From: JAHEFX01 sp964614585
Lineage (GTDB): Bacteria > Actinomycetota > Acidimicrobiia > Spongiisociales > JAENVV01
DNA: 9,293 bases
Reading direction: 5' to 3'
Assembly (NCBI GenBank): GCA_964614585.1
Contig: CAZTLW010000093.1
Span: 1-9,293, forward strand
Shown: positions 1 through 5,812 of the stretch, one piece after another
Layout of the letters: each line of letters begins with the position of its first letter
Numbering within the stretch: position 1 is the first letter of the stretch
Position numbers and translations under genes: made by a program
The notes under the pieces: model-generated
Database searches by the model: none
What the model was told of the DNA's origin: nothing
What the model saw: the letters and a program-made list of their open reading frames with translations, nothing else

Positions 1-54
1 CGTGAGGGTGGCCGCACCGTGGGTGCGGGCCGCGTCACCAAGATCATCAAGTAG
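1..54 (+). CDS. tuf: Elongation factor Tu, C-terminal end only (partial)
   Basis: Only the last 17 codons and the TAG stop (52-54) lie in the window. The encoded tail, REGGRTVGAGRVTKIIK, is the conserved end of EF-Tu domain 3 (the GRTVGAG.V.KI signature). EF-Tu is the cytoplasmic GTPase that delivers aminoacyl-tRNA to the ribosomal A site. In the usual str operon order (rpsL-rpsG-fusA-tuf) tuf is the last gene, and here rpsJ follows after only 8 nt. The remaining domains are outside the window and cannot be judged. Identification rests on the short but highly characteristic C-terminus together with its position just before rpsJ. Confidence 0.9.
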   Translation, partial: REGGRTVGAGRVTKIIK

Positions 55-62
55 GTATCGAG

Positions 63-374
63 ATGGCCGACGACATGAAGATCCGGATCCGCCTGAAGGC
101 CTACGACCACCACGTCGTGGACGAGTCGGCGCGCAAGATCGCCGAGACGGCGACCCGGAGCAACGCCAAGATCAAGGGGCCCATCCCCCTCCCCACCGAC
201 ATCCACCGGTACTGCGTCATCCGCGGCCCGCACGTGGACAAGGACTCGCGGGAGCACTTCGAACTGCGCATCCACAAGCGCCTCATCGACATCCTCGAGC
301 CGACCCCCAAGACGGTCGACTCGCTCATGCGCCTCGACCTGCCGGCCGGCGTGGACGTGGAGATCAAGCTATGA
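63..374 (+). CDS. rpsJ: 30S ribosomal protein S10 (NusE)
   Basis: The 103-residue product has the usual S10 length. It carries the hallmark KIRIRLKAYDH start (residues 6-16), the PIPLPT loop (40-45), the DSREHFELRIHKRLIDI block (61-77) and the terminal TPKTVDSLMRLDLPAGVDVEIKL. S10 sits in the head of the 30S subunit. As NusE it also pairs with NusB in transcription antitermination and contacts NusG, linking ribosome and RNA polymerase. The ATG at 63 is chosen because it gives the standard N-terminus. The upstream Shine-Dalgarno is weak (AGGT at 53-56, overlapping the tuf stop), so coupling to tuf translation is likely. An in-frame ATG at codon 5 has no better ribosome site. The stop overlaps the rplC start by 4 nt (ATGA). 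Confidence 0.98.
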   Translation: MADDMKIRIRLKAYDHHVVDESARKIAETATRSNAKIKGPIPLPTDIHRYCVIRGPHVDKDSREHFELRIHKRLIDILEPTPKTVDSLMRLDLPAGVDVEIKL

Positions 375-1012
375 ACGCGATCCTCGGAGAGAAGCTGGGC
401 ATGACCCAGATCTTCGACCAGGAGTCGGCGAAGGCGATCCCCGTCACCGTGGTCAAGGTCGGGCCCTGTCGCGTCGTGCAGGTCAAGACCCCCGAGCGGG
501 ACGGCTACTCCGCCGTGCAGCTCGGGTACGACGAGATGAAGCCGACCAAGGCCAACCAGCCCACCCTCGGCCACTTCGCCAAGGCCGACCTCGCCCCACA
601 CCGGCACCTCGTCGAGGTCCGCGTCGACGACGCGACCCTGTTCGAGCCCGGCCAGGAGGTCACCATCGCCGACGTCCTCGCCAAGGGCCAGAAGGCCGAC
701 GTGACCGGCGTCAGCAAGGGCAAGGGCTTCCAGGGCGTCATCAAGCGCCACAACTTCAGTGGCCAGGGCGCCTCCCACGGCGCCCACCGCGTCCATCGGG
801 CCCCCGGCTCGATCGGCGCCTGTGCCACGCCGGCGCGCGTGTTCAAGGGCATGAAGATGGCCGGCCGCATGGGCGGCGAGACCGTCACCGTCCAGAACCT
901 GTCCGTCATCGAGATCGACGCCGAGCGCGGCCTCGTCCTGCTCGGCGGCGCCGTGCCCGGGCCCAAGGGGTCCGTGGTGCTCGTCAAGGAGGCGGTGAAG
1001 AGCCGTGGCTGA
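371..1012 (+). CDS. rplC: 50S ribosomal protein L3
   Basis: The product has 213 residues, normal for bacterial L3. The N-terminal ILGEKLGMTQIF block (4-15) opens a beta-barrel body. The long internal extension that reaches toward the peptidyl transferase centre follows (about 118-170), with RHNFSGQGASHGAHR, HRAPGSIG and RVFKGMKMAGRMG. L3 binds 23S rRNA early in 50S assembly. The start is the ATG overlapping the rpsJ stop, with GGAG at 359-362 eight bases upstream. A longer reading frame open to base 2 exists, but its N-terminal part is an rpsJ shadow. The glutamine that PrmB methylates in E. coli L3 (GSIGQNQTP) is replaced by Ala150 in GSIGACATP, so that modification cannot occur; this form is, to my knowledge, common in actinobacteria. 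The 3' end overlaps rplD by 8 nt. Confidence 0.98.
   Translation: MNAILGEKLGMTQIFDQESAKAIPVTVVKVGPCRVVQVKTPERDGYSAVQLGYDEMKPTKANQPTLGHFAKADLAPHRHLVEVRVDDATLFEPGQEVTIADVLAKGQKADVTGVSKGKGFQGVIKRHNFSGQGASHGAHRVHRAPGSIGACATPARVFKGMKMAGRMGGETVTVQNLSVIEIDAERGLVLLGGAVPGPKGSVVLVKEAVKSRG
986..992 (+). promoter_or_regulatory. Shine-Dalgarno site for rplD (GTG start)
   Basis: AAGGAGG lies inside the last codons of rplC, 12 nt before the GTG at 1005. It supports that GTG as the rplD start even though it overlaps rplC by 8 nt. The spacing is at the long end of the usual range. Confidence 0.65.
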
Positions 1013-1688
1013 CCTCACAGCACCCCTGTACGACGCGTCGGGCACCCGCACCGGCGAGGTCGCCCTCGACGCCGACGTCTTCGGCATCGAGCCGAACATC
1101 CCGGTCATGCACCAGGTCGTGACCGCCCAGCTCGCCGGCGCCCGCCGGGGCACCCACAGCACCAAGACCCGCGCCGAGCGGCGCGGTGGCGGTCGCAAGC
1201 CGTGGCGCCAGAAGGGCCTCGGCCGGGCCCGCCAGGGCTCCATCCGCTCGCCCCAGTGGCGCAAGGGTGGCGTCGCCCACGGTCCCAAGCCCCGCAGCTA
1301 CGCCCAGCGCACCCCCAAGAAGATGAAGCGTCTCGCCCTTCGCAGCGCCCTCTCGGCGCGCGCCTCCGAGTCGGCCATCGCGGTCATCGACCGCTTCGAC
1401 TGGGAGGCCCCCAAGACCAAGCAGGCCGTCGCCCTGCTCGACGCCATCGGTGTCGACGGCAAGGTGTTGGTCGTGGCCGGTCGCGGGGACGAGACCGCCG
1501 TCAAGTCGTTCCGCAACCTCCCCGACGTCGCCATCGCCCACCCGGGCCATGTGACGACCTACGACGTCCTCCGCTCGTCGATGGTGCTCTTCACCACCGA
1601 GACCCTCGGCCTCGCCGGCGGGGCCGACGCCTACGAGGCGTCGGACGAGGACTTCGTGAAGGAGACCGACGAAGGAGCCAAGGCATGA
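1005..1688 (+). CDS. rplD: 50S ribosomal protein L4
   Basis: The product is 227 residues. A globular N-terminal part is followed by the long basic loop that lines the exit tunnel (about 45-106), with RRGTHSTKTRAERRGGGRKPWRQKGLGRARQGS and PRSYAQRTPKKMKRLALRSALSARA. The C-terminal alpha/beta domain carries TTYDVLRSSMVLFTTETL. L4 binds 23S rRNA domain I; in E. coli it also represses its own operon through the S10 leader, which is not visible here. Translation starts at GTG 1005, because MADLTAPLYDASG matches the family start and AAGGAGG precedes it. After the usual end (about residue 205) there is an acidic tail of about 20 residues, YEASDEDFVKETDEGAKA. Its stop overlaps the rplW start by 4 nt (ATGA). 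Confidence 0.97.
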   Translation: MADLTAPLYDASGTRTGEVALDADVFGIEPNIPVMHQVVTAQLAGARRGTHSTKTRAERRGGGRKPWRQKGLGRARQGSIRSPQWRKGGVAHGPKPRSYAQRTPKKMKRLALRSALSARASESAIAVIDRFDWEAPKTKQAVALLDAIGVDGKVLVVAGRGDETAVKSFRNLPDVAIAHPGHVTTYDVLRSSMVLFTTETLGLAGGADAYEASDEDFVKETDEGAKA

Positions 1689-1972
1689 AGGATCCGCACG
1701 ACGTGATCCTGGAGCCGGTCGTCTCCGAGAAGACCTACGACCAGATCGAGCGCACGAACACCTACACGTTCGTCGTCGATCCGCGCGCCAACAAGACCGA
1801 GATCCGCGAAGCCGTCAAGCGCATCTTCGACGTCGACGTCATCCGGGTGAACACGCTCAACCGGGGCGGCAAGCGCAAGCGCACCGGGTGGGTCTATGGC
1901 AAGCGCAAGGACGTGAAGCACGCCATGGTCACCCTGGCCGACGGCGACACCATCGACCTGTTCGGAGTCTGA
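1685..1972 (+). CDS. rplW: 50S ribosomal protein L23
   Basis: The 95-residue protein matches L23 in length and pattern: ILEPVVSEKTYDQIE (8-22), YTFVVDPRANKTEIREAVKRIFDVDVIRVNTLNRGGKRKRTG (27-68) and a C-terminal GDTIDLF. L23 lies at the rim of the polypeptide exit tunnel and is the docking point for trigger factor and the signal recognition particle. The start is the ATG that overlaps the rplD stop. A strong GAAGGAG at 1671-1677, seven bases upstream, confirms it. Five bases separate it from rplB. Nothing unusual is seen in the protein. Confidence 0.97.
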   Translation: MKDPHDVILEPVVSEKTYDQIERTNTYTFVVDPRANKTEIREAVKRIFDVDVIRVNTLNRGGKRKRTGWVYGKRKDVKHAMVTLADGDTIDLFGV

Positions 1973-1977
1973 TCCCC

Positions 1978-2811
1978 ATGGCCGTACGCAAGCGCAAGCC
2001 GACCTCGCCGGGCACCCGGTTCCAGACGGTCGCCGACTTCTCGGACATCACCAAGACCGAGCCCGAGAAGTCGCTCCTCCAGAAGAAGTCCGGTACCGGT
2101 GGTCGCAACACCAACGGCCGCGTCACCTCGCGCCACCGCGGGGGCGGCCACAAGCAGCAGTACCGCATCATCGATTTCCGCCGCACCAAGGACGCGGTGC
2201 CGGCCAAGGTCGCCGCCATCGAGTACGACCCGAACCGCAACGCCCGGATCGCGCTGCTCCACTACCGCGACGGCGAGAAGCGCTACATCCTCGCCCCCGT
2301 CGGCGTGAAGCCCGGCGACATGCTCGAGTCGGGTGCCGGCGCCGAGATCCGGCCCGGCAATGCGCTGCCGCTGCGGAACATCCCCGCGGGTGCCGTCGTG
2401 CATGCCATCGAGCTTCGCCCCGGGGGCGGCGCCAAGATGGCCCGCTCCGCCGGCGCCTCGGTGCAGCTCATGTCGAAGGAGGGCGGCAAGGCGCTCCTGC
2501 GGCTGCCCTCGGGCGAGATGCGCACCGTGCCGCTCGACTGTCGGGCGACCATCGGCCAGGTGGGCAACACCGAGGCCGAGTTGGTCAAGCTCGGCAAGGC
2601 CGGCCGCAACCGCTGGAAGGGCGTCCGCCCCCAGACGCGAGGTGTCGCCATGAACCCCGTCGACCACCCGCTCGGTGGTGGCGAGGGCCGGACCTCCGGT
2701 GGCCGTCACCCCGTCAGCCCCTGGGGCAAGCCCGAGGGCCGCACCCGCAAGAAGAACAAGTACAGCGACGGCGACATCGTGCGCCGCCGCGGCAAGAAGG
2801 GAAGGAGGTGA
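1978..2811 (+). CDS. rplB: 50S ribosomal protein L2
   Basis: At 277 residues the length is typical. Visible blocks are the N-terminal MAVRKRKPTSPGTRF, the RNA-binding SGTGGRNTNGRVTSRHRGGGHKQQYRIIDF (38-67), EYDPNRNARIAL (82-93), RSAGASVQLM (166-175) and the C-terminal MNPVDHPLGGGEGRTSGGRHPVSPWGKP (225-252). L2 is a primary 23S rRNA binder required for subunit association and peptidyl transferase activity. The essential histidine known as H229 in E. coli is present as His230, but the second histidine of the usual HPHGGG motif is Leu232. The ATG at 1978 gives the standard N-terminus, with GGAG at 1964-1967 ten bases upstream. The stop codon is embedded in the rpsS Shine-Dalgarno sequence. Confidence 0.98.
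   Translation: MAVRKRKPTSPGTRFQTVADFSDITKTEPEKSLLQKKSGTGGRNTNGRVTSRHRGGGHKQQYRIIDFRRTKDAVPAKVAAIEYDPNRNARIALLHYRDGEKRYILAPVGVKPGDMLESGAGAEIRPGNALPLRNIPAGAVVHAIELRPGGGAKMARSAGASVQLMSKEGGKALLRLPSGEMRTVPLDCRATIGQVGNTEAELVKLGKAGRNRWKGVRPQTRGVAMNPVDHPLGGGEGRTSGGRHPVSPWGKPEGRTRKKNKYSDGDIVRRRGKKGRR
2802..2811 (+). promoter_or_regulatory. Full-length Shine-Dalgarno for rpsS, overlapping the rplB stop
   Basis: AAGGAGGTGA is a ten-base match to the complement of the usual 16S rRNA 3' end. The last three bases are the rplB stop codon. The GGAGG core ends six bases before the GTG start of rpsS at 2815, which supports that start. It is one of the two strongest ribosome binding sites in the window, the other preceding rplX. 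Confidence 0.8.
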
Positions 2812-2814
2812 CCC

Positions 2815-3093
2815 GTGGCTCGTAGCCTCAAAAAGGGCCCGTTCGTCGACGAGCACCTCCTCGAGAAGGTCGAGGAACTCAACGACCGCAATGAGCGCCG
2901 CGTCATCCGCACCTGGAGCCGACGCTCCACCATCATCCCCGACATGGTCGGCCACACCATCGCGGTGCACGACGGCCGCAAGCACGTCCCGGTGTACATC
3001 TCCGAGTCGATGGTCGGCCACAAGCTCGGGGAGTTCGCCCCGACCCGCACGTTCCGCGGGCACCTCGCCGACCGGTCAGCGAAGCGCCGATGA
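2815..3093 (+). CDS. rpsS: 30S ribosomal protein S19
   Basis: This 92-residue protein begins MARSLKKGPFVDEHLLEKVEELN and contains WSRRSTIIPDMVGHTIAVHDGRKHVPVYI (34-62) and the S19 signature GHKLGEFAPTRTFRGH (68-83). S19 sits in the head of the 30S subunit with S13, next to the A-site tRNA and the inter-subunit bridges. The start is GTG at 2815, fixed by the conserved MARSLKKGPF N-terminus and a full-length Shine-Dalgarno just upstream. The length is normal and the basic tail is short. The stop overlaps the rplV ATG by 4 nt, which suggests translational coupling. Confidence 0.98.
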   Translation: MARSLKKGPFVDEHLLEKVEELNDRNERRVIRTWSRRSTIIPDMVGHTIAVHDGRKHVPVYISESMVGHKLGEFAPTRTFRGHLADRSAKRR

Positions 3094-3431
3094 AGGTCCC
3101 CGCCCACGCCCGCTTCGTGCGCCAGAGCCCCCAGAAGGTGCGCGCCGTGCTCGACACCGTGCGCGGCGTGCCCGTCCCTGACGCCCTGGTGACGCTCTCG
3201 TTCGCGGATCGGCGCGCCGCCGGCACCGTCAAGAAGGTGCTGGAGTCGGCCGTCGCCAACGCGCTCGAGAACCATGACATCCCCGCCGAGGACCTGGTGG
3301 TGGCCGAGGCCTACGCCAACGAGGGCCCCACCCTGAAGCGGTTCCGCCCCCGGGCCCGTGGGCGCGCCACGCAGATCCTCAAGCGGACCAGCCACATCAC
3401 GATCGTCGTGTCGAACGACGAGGAGGACTGA
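3090..3431 (+). CDS. rplV: 50S ribosomal protein L22
   Basis: The 113-residue product shows the L22 fold landmarks: ARFVRQSPQKVRAVLDTVRG (7-26), KKVLESAVANALENHDI (48-64) and the beta-hairpin region EAYANEGPTLKRFRPRARGRATQILKRTSHITIVV (73-107), whose tip reaches into the exit tunnel. Changes in this hairpin are known to alter macrolide sensitivity in other bacteria; here the hairpin looks intact. The ATG overlaps the rpsS stop (ATGA), and no clear Shine-Dalgarno is visible upstream, so re-initiation by ribosomes ending rpsS is the likely mode. The protein ends in an acidic SNDEED, encoded by the bases that form the rpsC ribosome site. Confidence 0.98.
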   Translation: MKVPAHARFVRQSPQKVRAVLDTVRGVPVPDALVTLSFADRRAAGTVKKVLESAVANALENHDIPAEDLVVAEAYANEGPTLKRFRPRARGRATQILKRTSHITIVVSNDEED

Positions 3432-3433
3432 CC

Positions 3434-4576
3434 ATGGGCCAGAAGACCCATCCGTACGCATTCCGCCTCGGCATCGTCACCGATTGGAAGTCGCGCTGGT
3501 ACTCGGACTCCAACTACGCCGAGCTCGTCAACGAGGACTCGCGCATCCGCGACTACCTGCGGGGCGAGCTGACCCGCGGCGCCATCTCCCGCATCGAGAT
3601 CGAGCGCCTGCGCGAGAAGATCGTCGTGGAGATCTTCACCGCCCGCCCGGGCGTGGTCATCGGCCGCCGGGGGAGCGAGGCCGAGCGGTTGCGCTCGCAG
3701 CTCGAGAAGCTCACCGGCCTCAACGTGAAGCTGAACGTCACCGAGATCAAGGATGCCGACACCGACGCCGCCATCCTCGCCCGTGGCATCGCCGACCAGC
3801 TCGAGAACCGCGTCGCCTTCCGCCGGGCCATGAAGCGCGGCGTGCAGACCGCCATGAAGGCGGGTGCCGAGGGCGTGCGGATCGAGTGCAAGGGCCGCCT
3901 CGGCGGCGCCGACATGGGACGACGCGAGTGGTACCGCGAGGGCCGCGTGCCGCTCCACACCCTGCGCGCCGACGTCGACTACGGCACCGCCACCGCCCAC
4001 ACCACCGTCGGCACCATCGGCGTGAAGGTCTGGGTGTACAAGGGCGAGGTCATGGGCGGGGTCCGCGCCGCATCGGAGCGCAAGATCCAGGCAGAGGTCG
4101 ACATGGCCTCCGGTGGTGGCCGCCGGGTCGCCACGCCCAAGTCGCGGGCGGAACAAGCCGCCGGCGGCGATAGGATGCCCCGGTACATCGAGGCCGGTGG
4201 CGGCAAGCGCCGCGATGCCGACGAGGACGAGGCCCCGGCCGCCGACCAGCGCGCCGAGGTCGAGGCCGTCGACGAGATCGAGGAGCTTGCCGAAGCCGCC
4301 CCCATCACGGCCGAGGCCGCGGACACGGCCGGGGCCGACGCAGCCGACGCTACGGCGGCCACCGAGACTGCGGACACGGCTGGCGCCGAGTCCGCGGACA
4401 CGGCCGACGCCGAACCCGCCGACACCGACGAGGCCGCCGAGGCCACCGCCGAGGTCGGCACCGAACCCGCCGACGCGGATGAGACCGAGAAGGTCACCGC
4501 CGACGCTGCCGACGAGACCGCGGACACGGCTGACGCCGAGTCCGCCGAGTCGTCGGATGAGGAAGAAGGAGACTGA
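3434..4576 (+). CDS. rpsC: 30S ribosomal protein S3 with long acidic Ala-rich C-terminal tail
   Basis: S3 lies at the mRNA entry channel of the 30S head with S4 and S5 and helps unwind structured mRNA. Residues 1-210 are a full conserved S3: MGQKTHP.AFRLGI..DWKSRWY at the start, a type II KH domain with the GxxG loop in GVVIGRRG (73-80), FRRAMKRGVQTAMKAGAEGVRI (129-150), and GRLGGADM.R.EWYREGRVPLHTLRADVDYG through KVWVYKGE. Bacterial S3 is usually about 210-280 residues; this one is 380. Residues 261-380 contain 39 Ala, 45 Asp/Glu and only one Arg and one Lys, with no aromatic residue or cysteine, in degenerate ADTA(D/G)AE-type repeats; this part is probably disordered. Codon use continues unchanged through it. 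The start has GAGGAGGA at 3420-3427, and the tail ends directly on the rplP ribosome site. Confidence 0.97.
   Translation: MGQKTHPYAFRLGIVTDWKSRWYSDSNYAELVNEDSRIRDYLRGELTRGAISRIEIERLREKIVVEIFTARPGVVIGRRGSEAERLRSQLEKLTGLNVKLNVTEIKDADTDAAILARGIADQLENRVAFRRAMKRGVQTAMKAGAEGVRIECKGRLGGADMGRREWYREGRVPLHTLRADVDYGTATAHTTVGTIGVKVWVYKGEVMGGVRAASERKIQAEVDMASGGGRRVATPKSRAEQAAGGDRMPRYIEAGGGKRRDADEDEAPAADQRAEVEAVDEIEELAEAAPITAEAADTAGADAADATAATETADTAGAESADTADAEPADTDEAAEATAEVGTEPADADETEKVTADAADETADTADAESAESSDEEEGD
4319..4545 (+). repeat. Degenerate short repeats encoding the S3 acidic tail
   Basis: The sequence GCGGACACGGC occurs four times within the rpsC tail, at 4319-4329, 4370-4380, 4394-4404 and 4520-4530. 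The stretches 4370-4395 and 4520-4545 are 26-nt direct repeats with a single mismatch. CCGAACCCGCCGAC is repeated at 4410-4423 and 4461-4474. The repeats keep the reading frame and encode ADTA-containing acidic units. The pattern is consistent with growth by slippage or short duplications, which is an inference. Confidence 0.8.
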
Positions 4577-4578
4577 CC

Positions 4579-4989
4579 ATGCTGATGCCCAAGCGCGTGA
4601 AATACCGCCGCGTGCATCGTGGTCGTCGCTCCGGCATCGCCACCGGCGGCACCCGGGTGAGCTTCGGCGAGTTCGGCCTGCAGGCCACCACCGAGGGATG
4701 GGTCACCGCCCGCCAGATCGAGGCGGCCCGGGTGACCATGACCCGGACGATCCGCCGTGGCGGGAAGGTGTGGATCAACATCTTCCCGGACAAGCCGGTG
4801 TCGGCGAAGCCGGCCGAGACCCGGATGGGCTCCGGCAAGGGCTCGCCCGAGTTCTGGGTGGCGGTCGTGAAGCCGGGCCGCGTGATGTTCGAGCTGGCCG
4901 GCGTCGACGAGGAGCTTGCCCGCGAGGCGCTCCGCAAGGCGGGGCACAAGCTCCCCGTGAAGACCCGAATCGTGAAGCGGGAGGACTGA
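4579..4989 (+). CDS. rplP: 50S ribosomal protein L16
   Basis: The 136-residue protein is a standard L16. It begins MLMPKRVKYRRVHRG and contains VSFGEFGLQATTEGWVTARQIEAARVTMTR (27-56), GGKVWINIFPDKP (61-73), KPAETRMGSGKGSPEFWVAVVKPGRVMFEL (77-106) and ELAREALRKAGHKLPVKT. L16 joins late in 50S assembly and contacts the A-site tRNA elbow. Arg82 lies at the place of the arginine that is hydroxylated in E. coli L16; whether it is modified here is unknown. The ATG at 4579 is preferred over the ATG two codons later because it gives the common MLMP/MLIP start. A GAAGAAGGAG site ends seven bases upstream. The gap to rpsC is 2 nt. Confidence 0.98.
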   Translation: MLMPKRVKYRRVHRGRRSGIATGGTRVSFGEFGLQATTEGWVTARQIEAARVTMTRTIRRGGKVWINIFPDKPVSAKPAETRMGSGKGSPEFWVAVVKPGRVMFELAGVDEELAREALRKAGHKLPVKTRIVKRED

Positions 4990-4992
4990 CCC

Positions 4993-5193
4993 ATGCAGGC
5001 AGACGAGCTTCGCGAGCTGACCCTGGACGAACTGAACGAGCAACTGGCCGAGGCCAAGGCGGAGCTCTTCAACCTCCGCTTCCAGCTCGCCACCAACCAA
5101 TTGACCAACACGTCGCGACTCGGGCAGGTCCGCAAGGAGATCGCCCGGATCCGCACCGTTGCCCGAGAGAAGGCCCAGGAGGTCGCCCGATGA
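4993..5193 (+). CDS. rpmC: 50S ribosomal protein L29
   Basis: This 66-residue protein is L29 (archaeal and eukaryotic family name uL29). It shows the two-helix hairpin pattern ELRELTLDELNEQLAEAKAELFNLRFQLATNQLTNTSRLGQVRKEIARIRTVAREK, with the diagnostic LFNLRFQLAT block (30-39) and the RLGQVRKEIARIRT block in the second helix. L29 sits beside L23 at the tunnel exit. GGGAGG at 4979-4984 is eight bases before the ATG. The gap to rplP is 3 nt, and the stop overlaps the rpsQ start by 4 nt. Length and composition are ordinary. Confidence 0.97.
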   Translation: MQADELRELTLDELNEQLAEAKAELFNLRFQLATNQLTNTSRLGQVRKEIARIRTVAREKAQEVAR

Positions 5194-5447
5194 CCGAGCG
5201 CAACCGCCGCAAGGCACGCATCGGCGTCGTCGTCTCCGACGCCCGCGACAAGACCATCACCGTGCGCGTCGACATGAGCCGCGCCCATCCCATGTACGGG
5301 AAGGTCGTGCGCCAGTCGTCCAAGTTCCACGTCCACGACGAGGCCAACGAGGCCAAGGCGGGGGACACGGTGCGCATCGTGGAGACCCGGCCGTTGTCGC
5401 GGACCAAGCGCTGGCGCCTCGAGGAGATCCTGGAGCGTGCCCGATGA
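5190..5447 (+). CDS. rpsQ: 30S ribosomal protein S17
   Basis: The 85-residue product has the S17 OB-fold landmarks: GVVVSDARDKTITVRVD (12-28), HPMYGKVVRQSSKFHVHDE (33-51) and the signature GDTVRIVETRPLSRTKRW (58-75). S17 is a primary 16S rRNA binder in the body of the 30S subunit. AGGAGGT at 5177-5183, within rpmC, is six bases before the ATG at 5190, so the start is well supported. This is the last gene of the classical S10 operon. Here its stop overlaps the rplN start by 4 nt, so there is no separation between the S10 and spc units. Confidence 0.97.
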   Translation: MTERNRRKARIGVVVSDARDKTITVRVDMSRAHPMYGKVVRQSSKFHVHDEANEAKAGDTVRIVETRPLSRTKRWRLEEILERAR

Positions 5448-5812
5448 TCCAACAGGAGTCGCGACTCAAGGTCGCCGACAACTCCGGGGCCCGCGAGGTG
5501 CTGTGCATCCGCGTGCTCGGCGGCTCCCACCGCCGCTACGCCGGGGTCGGCGACGTGATCGTGGGCACGGTGAAGGACGCCCTCCCGGGCGCCAACGTGA
5601 AGAAGGGCGAGGTCGTCAAGGCCGTCGTCGTCCGCACCGCCAAGGAGCGGCGGCGCGACGACGGCACCTACATCCGCTTCGACGACAACGCCTGCGTGCT
5701 CATCAACCAGAACCAGGAACCGCGCGGCACCCGCATCTTCGGGCCCGTCGCCCGCGAGCTGCGGGAGAAGCGCTTCATGCGCATCGTCTCGCTCGCACCG
5801 GAGGTGATCTGA
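5444..5812 (+). CDS. rplN: 50S ribosomal protein L14
   Basis: The protein has 122 residues, the family standard. It begins MIQQESRLKVADNSGAREVLCIRVLGG and continues with VGDVIVGTVKDALPGANVKKGEVVKAVVVRT, RFDDNACVLIN and the ending GTRIFGPVARELREKRFMRIVSLAPEVI, all conserved L14 blocks. L14 lies at the subunit interface, forms bridges with 16S rRNA and contacts L19; it is also the docking site of the silencing factor RsfS. GGAG at 5432-5435 is eight bases before the ATG. In many bacteria this is the first gene of the spc operon with its own promoter. Here it starts inside the rpsQ stop. Confidence 0.98.
   Translation: MIQQESRLKVADNSGAREVLCIRVLGGSHRRYAGVGDVIVGTVKDALPGANVKKGEVVKAVVVRTAKERRRDDGTYIRFDDNACVLINQNQEPRGTRIFGPVARELREKRFMRIVSLAPEVI
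5800..5808 (+). promoter_or_regulatory. Strong Shine-Dalgarno for rplX
   Basis: GGAGGTGAT, within the last codons of rplN, matches the complement of the usual 16S rRNA 3' end over nine bases. Its GGAGG core ends seven bases before the rplX ATG at 5812. It fixes the rplX start although that ATG shares one base with the rplN stop. Confidence 0.75.

Noticed and set aside
55..62. Separate S10 promoter or L4-responsive leader between tuf and rpsJ
   Set aside because: Only eight bases separate the tuf stop from the rpsJ start, too few for a promoter or a structured leader. A promoter within tuf upstream of the window cannot be excluded.
101..1288. Long reverse-strand open frame (395 codons) opposite rpsJ, rplC and rplD
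   Set aside because: It lies wholly opposite genes with unmistakable ribosomal protein sequences. Its translation is low-complexity and matches no family I know. Long antisense frames are expected in DNA with such strong third-position G/C bias. The same applies to the reverse frames at 1894-3063 and 3979-5217.
4214..4576. S3 tail as a frameshift or read-through artefact
   Set aside because: The frame is continuous with the conserved body, third positions stay G/C-rich, and the frame ends at a stop placed exactly two bases before rplP with a good ribosome site. No alternative frame gives a more S3-like end. Misassembly of the repeats is still possible but not indicated.
4113..5447. Forward-strand open frame of 444 codons overlapping the S3 tail, L16, L29 and S17
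   Set aside because: Its product is a Pro/Arg/Thr-rich low-complexity shadow of the rpsC repeats followed by out-of-frame rplP, rpmC and rpsQ. It only shares the rpsQ frame at its end, where the real gene starts at 5190.
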